Assembly (NCBI GenBank): GCA_027315065.1
Contig: DAHUYT010000012.1
Span: 11,036-50,690 of the forward strand
DNA length: 39,655 bases
Direction of reading: 5' to 3'
Source of the DNA: Nitrososphaerota archaeon
Lineage (GTDB): Archaea > Thermoproteota > Nitrososphaeria > Nitrososphaerales > Nitrosopumilaceae
Part shown: positions 1 to 9,214 of the stretch, piece by piece
Numbering within the stretch: position 1 is the stretch's first letter
Layout: the number at the start of each line of letters is the position of its first letter
Made by a program: the position numbers and the translations under genes
The notes under the pieces: model-generated
Database searches by the model: none
The model's input: only the letters and a program-made list of their open reading frames with translations
Told to the model about the DNA's origin: nothing

Positions 1-63
1 AATACCGATGGCATGGGTTTTCCCGGTCAAAATGACGACAAACTTCTGAGGATTGTAAAATAA
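1..63 (+). CDS. C-terminal tail of an unidentified protein (partial)
   Basis: The first 20 codons of the window are open in frame 1 and end in TAA at 61-63, giving a tail that closes in DDKLLRIVK. The gene begins upstream of the window. The HMG-CoA reductase start follows one base after the stop, so the two are probably co-transcribed. The fragment is too short to assign a family; its reality rests only on the tight junction and the open frame. Confidence 0.5.
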   Translation, partial: NTDGMGFPGQNDDKLLRIVK

Positions 64-64
64 A

Positions 65-1318
65 TTGACTGATTCATCCATACCAAAATTTCATGAAAAG
101 AACAGGGAAGAGAGAATCAAAATAGTGGAATCTTTTGCCGGTCTTTCTAAAGATGATGTTAAAATTCTCAAGAGCAATGGTGGGATCTCATTTGACGAAG
201 CAAACCATATGGTGGAAAATGTGATTGGTACCTTATCATTTCCCCTCGGCATTGCAACTAATTTCAAGATTAATGGGAAGGATTACCTTGTTCCAATGGT
301 GATTGAAGAATCATCAGTTGTTGCCGCTGCATCCAAGGCAGCAAAGCTGGCAAGAAAATATGGTGGTTTTATCATGGAGTCAGACAAGTCATACAGCGTA
401 GGACAAGTTCAGGTAGTGGATGTAGATGTCAAGTCGGCAATTCCAAAGGTGATGAAGGCCTCAGATAATATACTTGATCTTGCCAATTCAAAAAGCAAAA
501 CCTTATCAAAGATGGGTAAGGGAGCAAAGGAGATAACATGCAAGGAACTGAAAACAAAATCTGAAACTATGCTAATAGTTGAGATACTCATTGATGTAGG
601 CGATGCAATGGGGGCAAATGTAACCAATACCATGTGTGAAGGAATTGCTCCGTTAATAGAAGAGATTACAGGTGGAAGGGCACTTCTTAGAATTCTATCA
701 AACTATTCTACAAGGAGAATAGTTAGTGGTAAAGCTATTTTTGATAAAGAAGAGATAGGAGGTGAACAAGTTGTTGACAATATCCTACTTGCATATGAGT
801 TTGCGGCAAATGATCCATATAGGGCAGTCACCCATAACAAAGGGATAATGAATGGAATCATTGCAGTTGCAAACTCTACAGGACAGGATACCAGAGCAAT
901 CGAAGCAGCATCGCACGCTTATGCATCAAAAAATGGCAAGTACACTTCTTTGACAAGGTGGCAAAAAAATAAACAAGGCAATCTGGTAGGTGAGATCAAA
1001 ATACCAATGCCTGTTGGAATTGTTGGAGGAATAGTAAATGTTCATCCTATGATTAAGGTATGTACAAAGATTCTCGGTGTAAAATCAGCAAAGGAATTGG
1101 GATGCATCATTGGGGCAGTTGGTCTTGCTCAAAACTTTAGCGCAATAAGGGCTCTTGCTTCAGAGGGAATACAGAAAGGTCACATGAAACTTCATGCAAA
1201 AAATATAGCAATAAGTGTTGGTGTACCAAAAAGTAAGATGAATGAGGTAGTAGCAAAGATGATAAAAGAGGGAAACGTGTCAGTTACCAGAGCCAACGAA
1301 ATACTCAAGGAACTATAG
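65..1318 (+). CDS. hmgA: Class II hydroxymethylglutaryl-CoA reductase
   Basis: Interconverts HMG-CoA and mevalonate, the committed step toward archaeal isoprenoid lipids; cytosolic. The 417 residues carry the HMG-CoA binding motif ENVIG (51-55), the EESSVVAAAS block (81-90, catalytic Glu), the DAMGAN cofactor-site block (180-185), THNKGI with catalytic Lys259, TGQDTRAIEAASHAYA with Asp275, and GHMKLH with catalytic His373. PLGIATNF and the EE(P/S)S form are class II signatures; class I enzymes have PVGIAGPL and TTEGALVAS. The start is TTG at 65, one base after the upstream stop, and suits the typical class II N-terminus. Cofactor preference (NADH or NADPH) cannot be read from the sequence. 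Family assignment is firm; class assignment is from motif comparison. Confidence 0.93.
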   Translation: MTDSSIPKFHEKNREERIKIVESFAGLSKDDVKILKSNGGISFDEANHMVENVIGTLSFPLGIATNFKINGKDYLVPMVIEESSVVAAASKAAKLARKYGGFIMESDKSYSVGQVQVVDVDVKSAIPKVMKASDNILDLANSKSKTLSKMGKGAKEITCKELKTKSETMLIVEILIDVGDAMGANVTNTMCEGIAPLIEEITGGRALLRILSNYSTRRIVSGKAIFDKEEIGGEQVVDNILLAYEFAANDPYRAVTHNKGIMNGIIAVANSTGQDTRAIEAASHAYASKNGKYTSLTRWQKNKQGNLVGEIKIPMPVGIVGGIVNVHPMIKVCTKILGVKSAKELGCIIGAVGLAQNFSAIRALASEGIQKGHMKLHAKNIAISVGVPKSKMNEVVAKMIKEGNVSVTRANEILKEL

Positions 1319-1347
1319 CGACTAGATATATATCCAAAAGGTTTGGT

Positions 1348-2334
1348 ATGACTACGTTGGCCAAAGTAAAATTTGCGGTACCAAAAGGCAGCATTGAAGA
1401 ATCTACATTTAAGATATTAGAAAAATCTTGGACTAGGGTAGTTAGAAGAGACAGGACCTACAGAATAGTGTTAGATGACCCAGAAATTTCAGTTAAGATG
1501 TTACGCCCGCAAGAGATTCCAAACTTGGTAAGCGATGGTCTGTATGATGTTGGAATAACTGGAAGAGACTGGGTTGGTGAAACAAAATCTGATGTGAGTA
1601 TTCTGCTTGATCTGGAATATGGACGAATAAAACTTGTAATTGCAATTCCAGATTCTTACAATTTCAAATCTCTTGATGAAATGATACTAGCTTATGCAAA
1701 AAAGAAGAAAATTCTCAGAATCTCTTCGGAATATCTCACTACTGCAGCTAAATTTATTACGCAATGTAAAAACTACAAGAAACTTTACGGTTCAAAGCAA
1801 CCTCTAATTGTTACACCTTGGCTAAGATTGGGTTCTAACAAAAATGTACAGATATTTCTCTCCTTTGGGGCAACAGAAGCAAAGCCACCAGAGGATGTAG
1901 ATGCTATAATGGATGTAACCGAGACAGGTACTACACTTACGCAGAATCAACTGAAAATAGTAGATACAGTAATGGAATCAACTGCTGTCTTGATAGCAAA
2001 CAAGACATCACTTAAGGACAAGATTAAGCGCGAAAAGATTTATGACATTGTGACCATGTTACATGGTGCAGTAGAGGGTAAGAAACACTTGCACCTATTC
2101 CTAAACGTAAAGGAAGAAAATATACAAAAATTGCTTGAAGAACTACCATCTCTTAAACGTCCTACCATAAGTCCGTTAAGCGAGAAGGGCTGGTATGGCA
2201 TAAATACTGTTATTCCAAAATCGGAATTTCACAAACTAATTCCAAAATTAAGGAAGATAGCACAAGGCTTAGTTGTACACGAACCAAAACAGATTCTTGC
2301 ACTTGAGGAGATAAAGCGTGACGAGGAAAATTGA
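1348..2334 (+). CDS. hisG: ATP phosphoribosyltransferase, long form (histidine step 1)
   Basis: Condenses ATP and PRPP, the first and feedback-controlled step of histidine synthesis. The N-terminus KFAVPKGSIEESTFKILE is the HisG start signature, followed by DVGITGRDW and the PRPP-binding region DVTETGTTL (about 192-200). At 328 residues it is the long form, with a C-terminal ACT-like regulatory domain (about 230-315), so it should not need HisZ and is probably inhibited by histidine. An AT-rich TATATAT stretch at 1325-1332 may be the operon promoter; it is somewhat close to the ATG at 1348 and better spaced for the in-frame TTG at 1357, so the exact start is uncertain. The gene overlaps hisD by one base (TGATG). 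Confidence 0.93.
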   Translation: MTTLAKVKFAVPKGSIEESTFKILEKSWTRVVRRDRTYRIVLDDPEISVKMLRPQEIPNLVSDGLYDVGITGRDWVGETKSDVSILLDLEYGRIKLVIAIPDSYNFKSLDEMILAYAKKKKILRISSEYLTTAAKFITQCKNYKKLYGSKQPLIVTPWLRLGSNKNVQIFLSFGATEAKPPEDVDAIMDVTETGTTLTQNQLKIVDTVMESTAVLIANKTSLKDKIKREKIYDIVTMLHGAVEGKKHLHLFLNVKEENIQKLLEELPSLKRPTISPLSEKGWYGINTVIPKSEFHKLIPKLRKIAQGLVVHEPKQILALEEIKRDEEN

Positions 2335-3602
2335 TGAGAATCATAGACGTTCAAAACATGGATTCTATACAAGGATCTCTGAGGCCCACGCCTAGCAGGG
2401 GATTAAAGAAGAAAGTAATTTCTATTATCTTAGATGTACGAAGAAGAAAGGATAAGGCATTAAGAGATTATGAACGAAGATTTAACAATGTAAACCTAAA
2501 GTCATTTCGAGTAACTCAAGCTGAGATAAGAACTGCTTACAAACGAGTCTCAAGAGACAAGATTGAGGCAATAAATCTTGCAAAGAAGAGACTTGAAAGA
2601 TCTGAGAATGTAATAAAGAAACAACTACGAAATGTTTCAATCTCAACTGATGGAATCAAGATGGACAAAATCTTTTCTCCTTTAGATAGTGTAGCATGCT
2701 ATATTCCGGGTGGAAAGGCACGATATCCGAGTACAGTAATAATGTCAGTCATACCTGCCAAAGTAGCAGGAGTGAAAAAAATAGTAGCAGTATCTCCGGC
2801 AGATCAAAAAGGCAAGATTGATCCACTTACACTTGTAGCAGCTGATATCTGTGGCGTAAATGAGTTTTACAAAATAGGTGGCGCTCAGGCAATAGCCGCA
2901 CTTGCATATGGTACACAATCAATCCCAAAAGTAGACAAGATAGTTGGTCCTGGGGGAATGTTTGTGACCCTAGCAAAATTCCTTCTTAGTGATATCATTT
3001 CAATAGATATGATTGCAGGTCCTACCGAACTTGCAATTGTTGCTGATTTGTCAGCAGATCCTAACTATGTTGCAGCTGACTTGATCTCACAGGCAGAGCA
3101 CAGTGCTGATACAATGTGTTGTCTGATAACAAACTCTGAATTGCTAAAGAATCAAGTGATAAAATTACTCAAACAAAGAATTAACCTTATATCAAGATCT
3201 GATATAGTCAAAGAGAGTCTTCAAAATAATGGATTTATTGCTATCTGTAAAACAGAAGCTCAAATGATAGACATTTCAAACAAACTTGCTCCAGAGCACT
3301 TGGAGGTTATGACTAGAGACTCGCAGAAGACGGCAAAAAAAATAAATTCTGCAGGTCTTGTACTTGTGGGGAGCAACACTCCATCTTCTGCAAGCGACTA
3401 TCTGTTGGGTTCTAACCATATTCTACCCACTAATGGATTTGGAAAGACAAGAGGCTCTCTTGGAGTACTAGATTACTTGAAGCTGCAGACTAGAATCGAA
3501 TCATCCAAGATATCACTTGAGAAGATTTCAAAATATATGAAGGCATTTACTGATGCAGAAGGACTTCCAAATCACTATGAGGCAGTAAGGAGTAGATTAT
3601 GA
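2334..3602 (+). CDS. hisD: Histidinol dehydrogenase (last two steps of histidine synthesis)
   Basis: Oxidises L-histidinol to L-histidine in two NAD-dependent, Zn-dependent steps. Family signatures are present in order: CYIPGGKARYPSTV, YKIGGAQAIAALAYGT, KIVGPGG, AGPTELAIVAD, the zinc-binding SQAEHS, APEHLEV, SNHILPTNGFGKTRGSLGV, and a C-terminal NHYEAV with the last zinc histidine. About 422 residues is normal. ATG at 2334 overlaps the hisG stop as TGATG; an in-frame TTG at 2331 is an alternative one codon upstream. The AGPTE form replaces the common AGPSE, a minor variation. Translationally coupled to hisG and hisC. Confidence 0.94.
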   Translation: MRIIDVQNMDSIQGSLRPTPSRGLKKKVISIILDVRRRKDKALRDYERRFNNVNLKSFRVTQAEIRTAYKRVSRDKIEAINLAKKRLERSENVIKKQLRNVSISTDGIKMDKIFSPLDSVACYIPGGKARYPSTVIMSVIPAKVAGVKKIVAVSPADQKGKIDPLTLVAADICGVNEFYKIGGAQAIAALAYGTQSIPKVDKIVGPGGMFVTLAKFLLSDIISIDMIAGPTELAIVADLSADPNYVAADLISQAEHSADTMCCLITNSELLKNQVIKLLKQRINLISRSDIVKESLQNNGFIAICKTEAQMIDISNKLAPEHLEVMTRDSQKTAKKINSAGLVLVGSNTPSSASDYLLGSNHILPTNGFGKTRGSLGVLDYLKLQTRIESSKISLEKISKYMKAFTDAEGLPNHYEAVRSRL

Positions 3603-4669
3603 AAAAGAGTTGGTTTGAAAAAAAGATAGAAAATCTATCTAATCTTAGTGGATACAAAAAACCAATCAAGTATTCAAACGTAATCAAGCTTGACTCTAAT
3701 GAAAATTATGCAGTTGACTCTTCCTTCTTTCAAGATCTGATAAATCAAACCAAGGAAAAGATCGATGTACGAGAATATCCTCTAGGAGGAACAGACAGGC
3801 TGATTGCAGCACTATCAAACTACACAAAAATGCCAAAGGAAATGATAGGTGTTGGTAACGGCTCGGACCAAATAATTGACCTAATTCTTGGAAACCTGGC
3901 CTCGAAGGAAACTAAGATTTTGACATCTGATCCAACGTTTGGCTTTTTTGAAGAAAGATGCAAACTGTATGCAATCCCAACAACTAGGATTCAATTTAAC
4001 GAAGAAATGGATATGCGTCTTGAAGATTTTATTGCCAACTCCAAGAATGCCAATATTTTGTATCTAGACTCCCCAAACAATCCGACTGGATTTCAGTTTC
4101 AAAGGAAGCAACTTGAAAAATTGATCCAATCGTTTAACGGACTTGTAATCATAGATGAAGCATATGTCGAATTTGCAGACTATTCTATTACTAACATGAC
4201 AAAAAAGATGAACAATTTAATTGTGCTAAGAACACTCTCAAAATCATTTGGGCTTGCAGGTCTGAGAATTGGTTATTTTATAGCTAACAAGAAAACTGTA
4301 GACGTGTTTTCTCGAGTTATTCAATATCCGTATCCCCTTAATACCGTTGCAATAGAAACAGGAATTCTTGCCTTGAAACGCTCAAAATATTTTACAGATA
4401 TAGCAGATTTTGTGAAAAAGGAACGTACTCGCATAATTGAGAAACTCAGAGAAATGAGAGTTTTCAAGGTATTTGATTCTGAGGCAAACTTTGTTTTGTT
4501 TGCAGCAAATGGCATGAGCCAGAGAATTCACAAGGCGCTCATAGAGCAAGGCATAGTGATAAAGAATTTGGGGAAGATAGGAAAACATGATGGATGCCTC
4601 AGAGTTACTGTTGGCACTCAAGAAATGAATTCAAGATTTCTTACTGCAATACGTGATTTGCTGAATTGA
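3599..4669 (+). CDS. hisC: Histidinol-phosphate aminotransferase
   Basis: PLP-dependent fold-type I aminotransferase converting imidazole-acetol phosphate and glutamate to histidinol phosphate. Visible motifs are LDSNEN near residue 32, SPNNPTG (158-164), the PLP-phosphate/pyridine region IIDEAYVEF (184-192), and RTLSKSFGLAGLRIGY with Schiff-base Lys215. The 356-residue length is typical. ATG overlaps the hisD stop by four bases (ATGA), indicating translational coupling. Its product is the substrate of a histidinol-phosphatase, which makes the HAD gene immediately downstream notable. Confidence 0.94.
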   Translation: MKKSWFEKKIENLSNLSGYKKPIKYSNVIKLDSNENYAVDSSFFQDLINQTKEKIDVREYPLGGTDRLIAALSNYTKMPKEMIGVGNGSDQIIDLILGNLASKETKILTSDPTFGFFEERCKLYAIPTTRIQFNEEMDMRLEDFIANSKNANILYLDSPNNPTGFQFQRKQLEKLIQSFNGLVIIDEAYVEFADYSITNMTKKMNNLIVLRTLSKSFGLAGLRIGYFIANKKTVDVFSRVIQYPYPLNTVAIETGILALKRSKYFTDIADFVKKERTRIIEKLREMRVFKVFDSEANFVLFAANGMSQRIHKALIEQGIVIKNLGKIGKHDGCLRVTVGTQEMNSRFLTAIRDLLN

Positions 4670-4671
4670 CC

Positions 4672-5652
4672 ATGAAAAAAATGGATAATGGCATCTATGT
4701 AGATGCACGAAAAATAAATCAGATCAAAAATTTAGACGCAGTAATATTTGACTGTGATGGAGTACTAATTGATGTTTCAAATTCATATGATCTCACAATA
4801 AAAAAAACGGTAGATTTTGTAGTAAATAAAATTGCCTCAATAAACAAGTCATTACCAGTCACAACAGAAATGATAGACAGTTTCAAAAAAACAGGTGGTT
4901 TTAATGACGAGGTCGATGTGACATATGTTATTATACTTGCAGCTGTGGCGTCAGATAAAACTAGCAAGAATTTTTCTGATTTTGTCTTTGAAATAGCAAA
5001 AAATGCGGATCAAACAGGAATAAAATCAGTTGAGCGATATCTTGACTCGATAAAAATCGACTTGACTGATATCAAAAAGAAACTCGTCTATCCTGCAAAA
5101 AGACTTGAAAGTCCACTCTCATCTATCTTTGATGAACTCTTTTATGGGGAAGATATGTACGTTCAGCTTTACAAGAGATCTCCAAAGTTTTTTAATGGAA
5201 AAGGTTTGATTGAAAATGATACTGTACTTGTAACAAAGAATCTCTTAGATGAACTACATCAAAGATTTAACAAAAAAATCTCCATTGTTACAGGTAGGGG
5301 AATAATATCAGTAAAACACTCTCTCAAGAAACTGTCTGATGAGTTTGACTTGGAGAACTCAAGATTCCTTGAGGATGAACCACGTGAGATAGCAAAGCCA
5401 AACCCTCAATCACTTATATCGTCGATTAAGGGAATGGGATCTTTTTGTTCAATGTTTGTCGGTGATTCTATGGAGGACTTTATCATGGCACACAAGGCAG
5501 TAGAGTCTGGGAATCCTACCCTGTTTTGTGGTATATATGGTACCAGCAAAGACCCAGGTACCAAGAGGGATTTCTTCGAACAAAAAGGTGCAGATATAGT
5601 ACTAGAATCAATCCATCTAATTCCGAAGACATTAAATCTAGTTAGGGCATAA
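4672..5652 (+). CDS. HAD-superfamily phosphatase in the his operon, candidate histidinol-phosphatase
   Basis: The protein has HAD motif [10 protein letters not shown] (nucleophile and general-acid Asp at about 27 and 29), a motif II-like IVTGRG, and motifs III/IV KPNPQSL and [14 protein letters not shown], which together support a Mg-dependent phosphohydrolase of subfamily IA type with a cap between motifs I and II. It is about 326 residues from ATG 4672; TTG at 4666, overlapping the hisC stop, is possible. It lies between hisC and hisB, and no other histidinol-phosphatase (HisN, PHP-type HisJ/HisK or HisB N-domain) is visible in the operon, so dephosphorylation of histidinol phosphate is the natural role. 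The phosphatase fold is seen directly; the substrate is inference from position. Confidence 0.8.
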   Translation: MKKMDNGIYVDARKINQIKNLDAVIFDCDGVLIDVSNSYDLTIKKTVDFVVNKIASINKSLPVTTEMIDSFKKTGGFNDEVDVTYVIILAAVASDKTSKNFSDFVFEIAKNADQTGIKSVERYLDSIKIDLTDIKKKLVYPAKRLESPLSSIFDELFYGEDMYVQLYKRSPKFFNGKGLIENDTVLVTKNLLDELHQRFNKKISIVTGRGIISVKHSLKKLSDEFDLENSRFLEDEPREIAKPNPQSLISSIKGMGSFCSMFVGDSMEDFIMAHKAVESGNPTLFCGIYGTSKDPGTKRDFFEQKGADIVLESIHLIPKTLNLVRA

Positions 5653-5675
5653 GCCACTTCTCTCATGGGGATTTC

Positions 5676-6263
5676 ATGAAATCTAGGATAAACCATATTG
5701 TTAGAAAGACCAAGGAGACAGAGGTATCAATATCAATTAACTTGGATGGCAATGGTAAGATTTCTGTAAAAACAGGTCTACCGTTTCTTGATCACCTTGT
5801 CATCTCTTTTGCAAAACATGCTACATTTGATCTCAAACTCAACGCAGTTTCAAAAGACGGAATAAATCATCATCTAGTTGAAGATACTGCAATTGCTCTA
5901 GGTAACGTCATAGATGAATCACTTGGAAACAGATCAGGAATAGTGCGATTTGGATATGCATCAATACCGATGGACGAATCTCTTGCAGAGGCCTCGCTCG
6001 ATCTTGTAAGAAGACAGTACCACAAAATTGAACTATCTATAATTCGGAATCAAATTGAGGGAATTTCAAAAGAAGATCTTGAGCACTTTTTCAGATCTCT
6101 AGCCCAGAGCTTGAACATATGCATGCATGTATCAGTCAAATATGGCGAAAATGATCATCACAAAATAGAGGCTGCTATCAAGGCCATAGCTGTAGCATTA
6201 AGAAACGCAGCAAGTCAAGACAAAAAACAAAAGGGAATGCCTAGCACAAAAGGTGTAATGTAA
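5676..6263 (+). CDS. hisB: Imidazoleglycerol-phosphate dehydratase
   Basis: Mn-dependent dehydratase converting imidazole-glycerol phosphate to imidazole-acetol phosphate. The monofunctional 195-residue form carries GLPFLDHL, the metal-binding [13 protein letters not shown], and the second histidine cluster DHHKIEAA; no phosphatase domain is fused. The start at ATG 5676 is 23 bases after the HAD gene. The stop overlaps the next start as TAATG, so hisH is translationally coupled. Assignment is firm. Confidence 0.95.
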   Translation: MKSRINHIVRKTKETEVSISINLDGNGKISVKTGLPFLDHLVISFAKHATFDLKLNAVSKDGINHHLVEDTAIALGNVIDESLGNRSGIVRFGYASIPMDESLAEASLDLVRRQYHKIELSIIRNQIEGISKEDLEHFFRSLAQSLNICMHVSVKYGENDHHKIEAAIKAIAVALRNAASQDKKQKGMPSTKGVM

Positions 6264-6868
6264 TGGTAAAAGTAGCAATCTTTGATTATGGTGCAGGTAA
6301 CATATTCAGCCTAAAGTCATCTCTTGAAAAAAATGGAGCTCAAGTGGATGTCATAACCAATATGGATGAAATTAATGGATATGCTGGACTTTTACTACCA
6401 GGTGTGGGAAACTTTGATCCTGCAATCAAAAGTCTTAACACCTCCAAAGTAGCCTTTCAGGATCTTGCCAAGGACCAAATCCCAGTTCTTGGTATATGTC
6501 TTGGAATGGAGATGTTCTTTGAGAAAAGCGAGGAGGGGAAACTAAATGGATTAGGCGTTCTCGAAGGAGAGGTTGTCATACTACCAAACAAGTTCAAAAT
6601 TCCTCATATGGGATGGAATGACTTACAGATAAAGAAATCCAGTGTACTTTTAGAAGGTGTAAAGGAAGGTTCTTGGGTTTACTTTGTTCACTCATACAGG
6701 GTCAAACCAAAAAATGAAGATATCGTAAAAGCTGACTCTGACTATGGAATAAGCGTACCTGCAGTTATAGAGAATGGAAATCTTTTTGGGACTCAGTTTC
6801 ACCCAGAAAAATCTGGCAAAATAGGTGCTGAAATGATTAAAAACTTTTTGCGGACGTGTAAAAAATGA
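6263..6868 (+). CDS. hisH: Imidazole glycerol phosphate synthase, glutamine amidotransferase subunit
   Basis: Class I glutaminase that supplies ammonia to HisF. The triad is visible: Cys79 in LGICLGMEMFFEKSEEG, with His180 and Glu182 in GTQFHPEKSG. LLPGVGNFDPAI, PHMGWN and YFVHSY are also typical of HisH. The 201-residue length is normal. It overlaps hisB by one base and hisA by four (ATGA). It is expected to form a HisHF heterodimer with the product of 7569-8384. Confidence 0.95.
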   Translation: MVKVAIFDYGAGNIFSLKSSLEKNGAQVDVITNMDEINGYAGLLLPGVGNFDPAIKSLNTSKVAFQDLAKDQIPVLGICLGMEMFFEKSEEGKLNGLGVLEGEVVILPNKFKIPHMGWNDLQIKKSSVLLEGVKEGSWVYFVHSYRVKPKNEDIVKADSDYGISVPAVIENGNLFGTQFHPEKSGKIGAEMIKNFLRTCKK

Positions 6869-7572
6869 AAATCATACCAGCAATTGATATTATGGAAAAT
6901 AAGGTAGTTCGTTTGGTAAAAGGTGATCCAACAAATAAAACCGTCTATAATAACAATCCTGTAGAAACTGCCAAGCGGTGGGAAGCCGTAGGTGCAGATA
7001 TGTTACATGTTGTAGATCTTGATGCAACATTAGGATTTGGTTCTAATTTGAAAGTAATAAAAAGAGTTGTAGATGAAATCTCTATACCGGTAGAAGTTGC
7101 AGGAGGTTTGCGCACGGAAGAGACAATAGAAAATGTGCTAGATTTTGCACCAAAAGCAGTGCTTGGAACAGCTGCATTCAAAAATAGAGACATGTTACAG
7201 AGGATATCAAAAAAGTTTGGGAGAGATAGAATAGTGATATCAGCTGATCAGTTAAATGGAAAAATAGTAGTAAATGGATGGAGGGAAAACACTGGAATAG
7301 ATCTTGTGCCAGGAATTGAAGAATTTGTGAATCTAGGTTTTTCAGAATTTCTCATTACGAGTGTTGACCGAGATGGTACCCTCAAAGGTCCAGACCTTGA
7401 TTCCCTAAGAAAGGCATGCAATATTGAAGGAACCCAAGTAATCGCAAGTGGCGGAATTTCCAATCTGGACGATATAGTAGAAGTAAAGAAAGTTGGTGCT
7501 GCGGGTGTTATACTCGGTAAGGCATTATATGATGAAAAAATCACAGTTGAAGAGGTTAAGGCAATAGCATGA
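6865..7572 (+). CDS. hisA: ProFAR isomerase (phosphoribosyl-formimino-AICAR-phosphate isomerase)
   Basis: (beta-alpha)8-barrel isomerase opening the ribose of ProFAR to PRFAR. PAIDIMENKVVRLVKGD holds the catalytic N-terminal Asp, AGGLRTEE and VASGGISN-type phosphate loops are present (ASGGISNLDD near 190), and SADQLNG plus TSVDRDGTLKGPD mark the second half-barrel with the second catalytic Asp. It is 235 residues, close to the usual 240. Four-base ATGA overlaps occur at both ends. The half-barrel similarity to HisF downstream is as expected. Confidence 0.94.
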   Translation: MKIIPAIDIMENKVVRLVKGDPTNKTVYNNNPVETAKRWEAVGADMLHVVDLDATLGFGSNLKVIKRVVDEISIPVEVAGGLRTEETIENVLDFAPKAVLGTAAFKNRDMLQRISKKFGRDRIVISADQLNGKIVVNGWRENTGIDLVPGIEEFVNLGFSEFLITSVDRDGTLKGPDLDSLRKACNIEGTQVIASGGISNLDDIVEVKKVGAAGVILGKALYDEKITVEEVKAIA

Positions 7573-8384
7573 CCCTGACTAAGCGAGTCATACCTTGCTT
7601 GGATGTCGATAACGGCAGAGTTGTCAAGGGCCTGCACTTTAAATCAATAAAGGATGCAGGAGATCCAGTTCTATTGGCGGAAAAGTATAGCAACGAAGGG
7701 GCAGATGAGCTAATATTTCTTGATATTACTGCTTCAGAACAACAACGAGAAACCATCAAAAGTCTTGTTAAAAAAGTAGCGCAAGTAATAGACATACCAT
7801 TTACAGTGGGGGGTGGAGTAAAGACACTTCAAGATGCAAGGGATATTCTTCTAAGTGGTGCTGACAAGGTTGCAATTAACACGGGTGCCGTAAAGAATCC
7901 GGATATAATCACTAAACTAATGGAAATTTTTGGAAAACAATGTGTTGTTGTTGCAATGGATGTAAAACATAACTATGGTATAAAGGAGAACAAGAATATC
8001 TTTACTTTAGATTCTAAAAAATTCTGGTTTGAAGTCTATATTTATGGAGGCAAAACTCCTACAGGACTTGATGCAATAGAGTGGGCAAAAGAAGTAGAAA
8101 GGCGCGGTGCTGGAGAGATATTGTTGACTAGTATAGACATGGATGGTACAAAGGAGGGATACGATATTCAGCTCATCAAGGAGATAGTTAGTGCAGTAAA
8201 TATACCTGTTATCGCTTCTGGCGGTGCCGGAAAACCAAAACACATGCTTGATGTATTCTTACAAACTAATGTAGACGCTGCTCTTGCAGCATCAATATTT
8301 CACTACAAAACACATTCTGTAGACAGGGTGAAAGAATATCTTAAAGAAAATGGTGTTCCTGTAAGGATAGGGGAAATGAGGTGA
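7569..8384 (+). CDS. hisF: Imidazole glycerol phosphate synthase, cyclase subunit
   Basis: (beta-alpha)8 cyclase that uses HisH-derived ammonia to split PRFAR into IGP and [21 protein letters not shown] carries catalytic Asp12, VGGGVKT and IASGGAGKP are the two phosphate-binding loops, AMDVK holds the second catalytic Asp, and [13 protein letters not shown] marks the barrel C-half. At 271 residues it is somewhat longer than the usual 250-255; the extra residues appear to lie in the middle, around [18 protein letters not shown]. Starts at ATG overlapping the hisA stop (ATGA). Confidence 0.95.
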   Translation: MTLTKRVIPCLDVDNGRVVKGLHFKSIKDAGDPVLLAEKYSNEGADELIFLDITASEQQRETIKSLVKKVAQVIDIPFTVGGGVKTLQDARDILLSGADKVAINTGAVKNPDIITKLMEIFGKQCVVVAMDVKHNYGIKENKNIFTLDSKKFWFEVYIYGGKTPTGLDAIEWAKEVERRGAGEILLTSIDMDGTKEGYDIQLIKEIVSAVNIPVIASGGAGKPKHMLDVFLQTNVDAALAASIFHYKTHSVDRVKEYLKENGVPVRIGEMR

Positions 8385-8394
8385 GTCAATAATC

Positions 8395-8724
8395 ATGAAA
8401 ATGAAAATTTCAAATATCGACTTTGCAAAAGGAGATGGACTTGTTCCCGTTATAGTTCAAGATGTCAATACAAAAGAAGTCTTGACCTTGGCTTACACAA
8501 ATAAAGAATCGCTTGAGTTAACTCAAAAGACTGGAAATTCTTGGTTTTGGAGCAGATCTAGAAATAAACTATGGATGAAAGGCGAAGAATCTGGAAATAT
8601 ACAAAAAGTAAAAGAAATTTTAGTTGACTGTGATTCTGATGCGATAATATATCTAGTCGATCCGTCAGGTCCTGCTTGTCATACCGGCAATAGAGTCTGT
8701 TTTCACAATCAGTTGGAAAAATAA
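8395..8724 (+). CDS. hisI: Phosphoribosyl-AMP cyclohydrolase
   Basis: Zn/Mg-dependent hydrolase opening the adenine ring of PR-AMP (step 3). The 109 residues include WFWSRSRNKLWMKGE, the metal-binding DCDSDA and the GPACHTG loop. Three cysteines, Cys79, Cys95 and Cys102, have the 16 and 7 spacing of the zinc site known in archaeal HisI. ATG at 8395 is preceded by GAGGTGAG (8378-8385), a strong Shine-Dalgarno-like match that overlaps the hisF stop and supports this start over ATG 8401. It is monofunctional: no HisE (PR-ATP pyrophosphohydrolase) domain is attached. Last gene of the operon. Confidence 0.94.
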   Translation: MKMKISNIDFAKGDGLVPVIVQDVNTKEVLTLAYTNKESLELTQKTGNSWFWSRSRNKLWMKGEESGNIQKVKEILVDCDSDAIIYLVDPSGPACHTGNRVCFHNQLEK

Positions 8725-8725
8725 T

Positions 8726-9214
8726 CTAGCAAGGGTTTATTGGTTTTATTTCTGCTTGTCCGCCCTGTACCCACTCATTTATAACTCTAAAATGTATTGG
8801 ACCGTAAGAGGTACCTGGGAAAGCTATTGTCCAGTTCCCAACCAAATCTTGTGGCGTACATAATTTTTCTATCCTTTCTGTATTTGGTTTGAAAAAGTAA
8901 TTAAAATCAGATTTCAATGTGCCATTAAATGGAGCCTGTGTGAAAATTCCACCTTTGGGATCATATACTACTATCTTGCCTACATCGGTTGGTTTCAAGC
9001 CAGTAACTACCATGAAAACATTATCGTCAAGTCTGTATGTTCCATTGGTAATTGAAAACGGTCCTGAAGTGACCCATTGTGCAGTATTGCTATCCCCAGA
9101 CATTTTTTGTTGATTGTAGAAATAGATGGCAGCTGATGAAATAGATACTATTATGATTACTGCAATTATGGCATTAGATGCATTTCTTTTTTTTCTACTC
9201 TTAGGTTTTTTCAA
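8726..9214 (-). CDS. Membrane-anchored extracytoplasmic protein of unknown function
   Basis: The 162-residue protein begins with a strongly basic stretch (KKPKSRKKR) and one hydrophobic segment at about residues 14-33, then a soluble domain rich in Gly, Thr and aromatic residues with two late cysteines (CTPQDLVG and the terminal PC). This is the layout of a single-pass protein with the C-terminal domain outside the cell; no lipobox is seen. The beta-rich sequence looks like a small extracytoplasmic domain, but I do not recognise the family. The start is TTG. It converges on hisI with one base between stops, and a 37-bp tandem duplication abuts its start, so that duplication lies in its promoter region. 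Confidence 0.75.
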   Translation of the reverse strand: MKKPKSRKKRNASNAIIAVIIIVSISSAAIYFYNQQKMSGDSNTAQWVTSGPFSITNGTYRLDDNVFMVVTGLKPTDVGKIVVYDPKGGIFTQAPFNGTLKSDFNYFFKPNTERIEKLCTPQDLVGNWTIAFPGTSYGPIHFRVINEWVQGGQAEIKPINPC

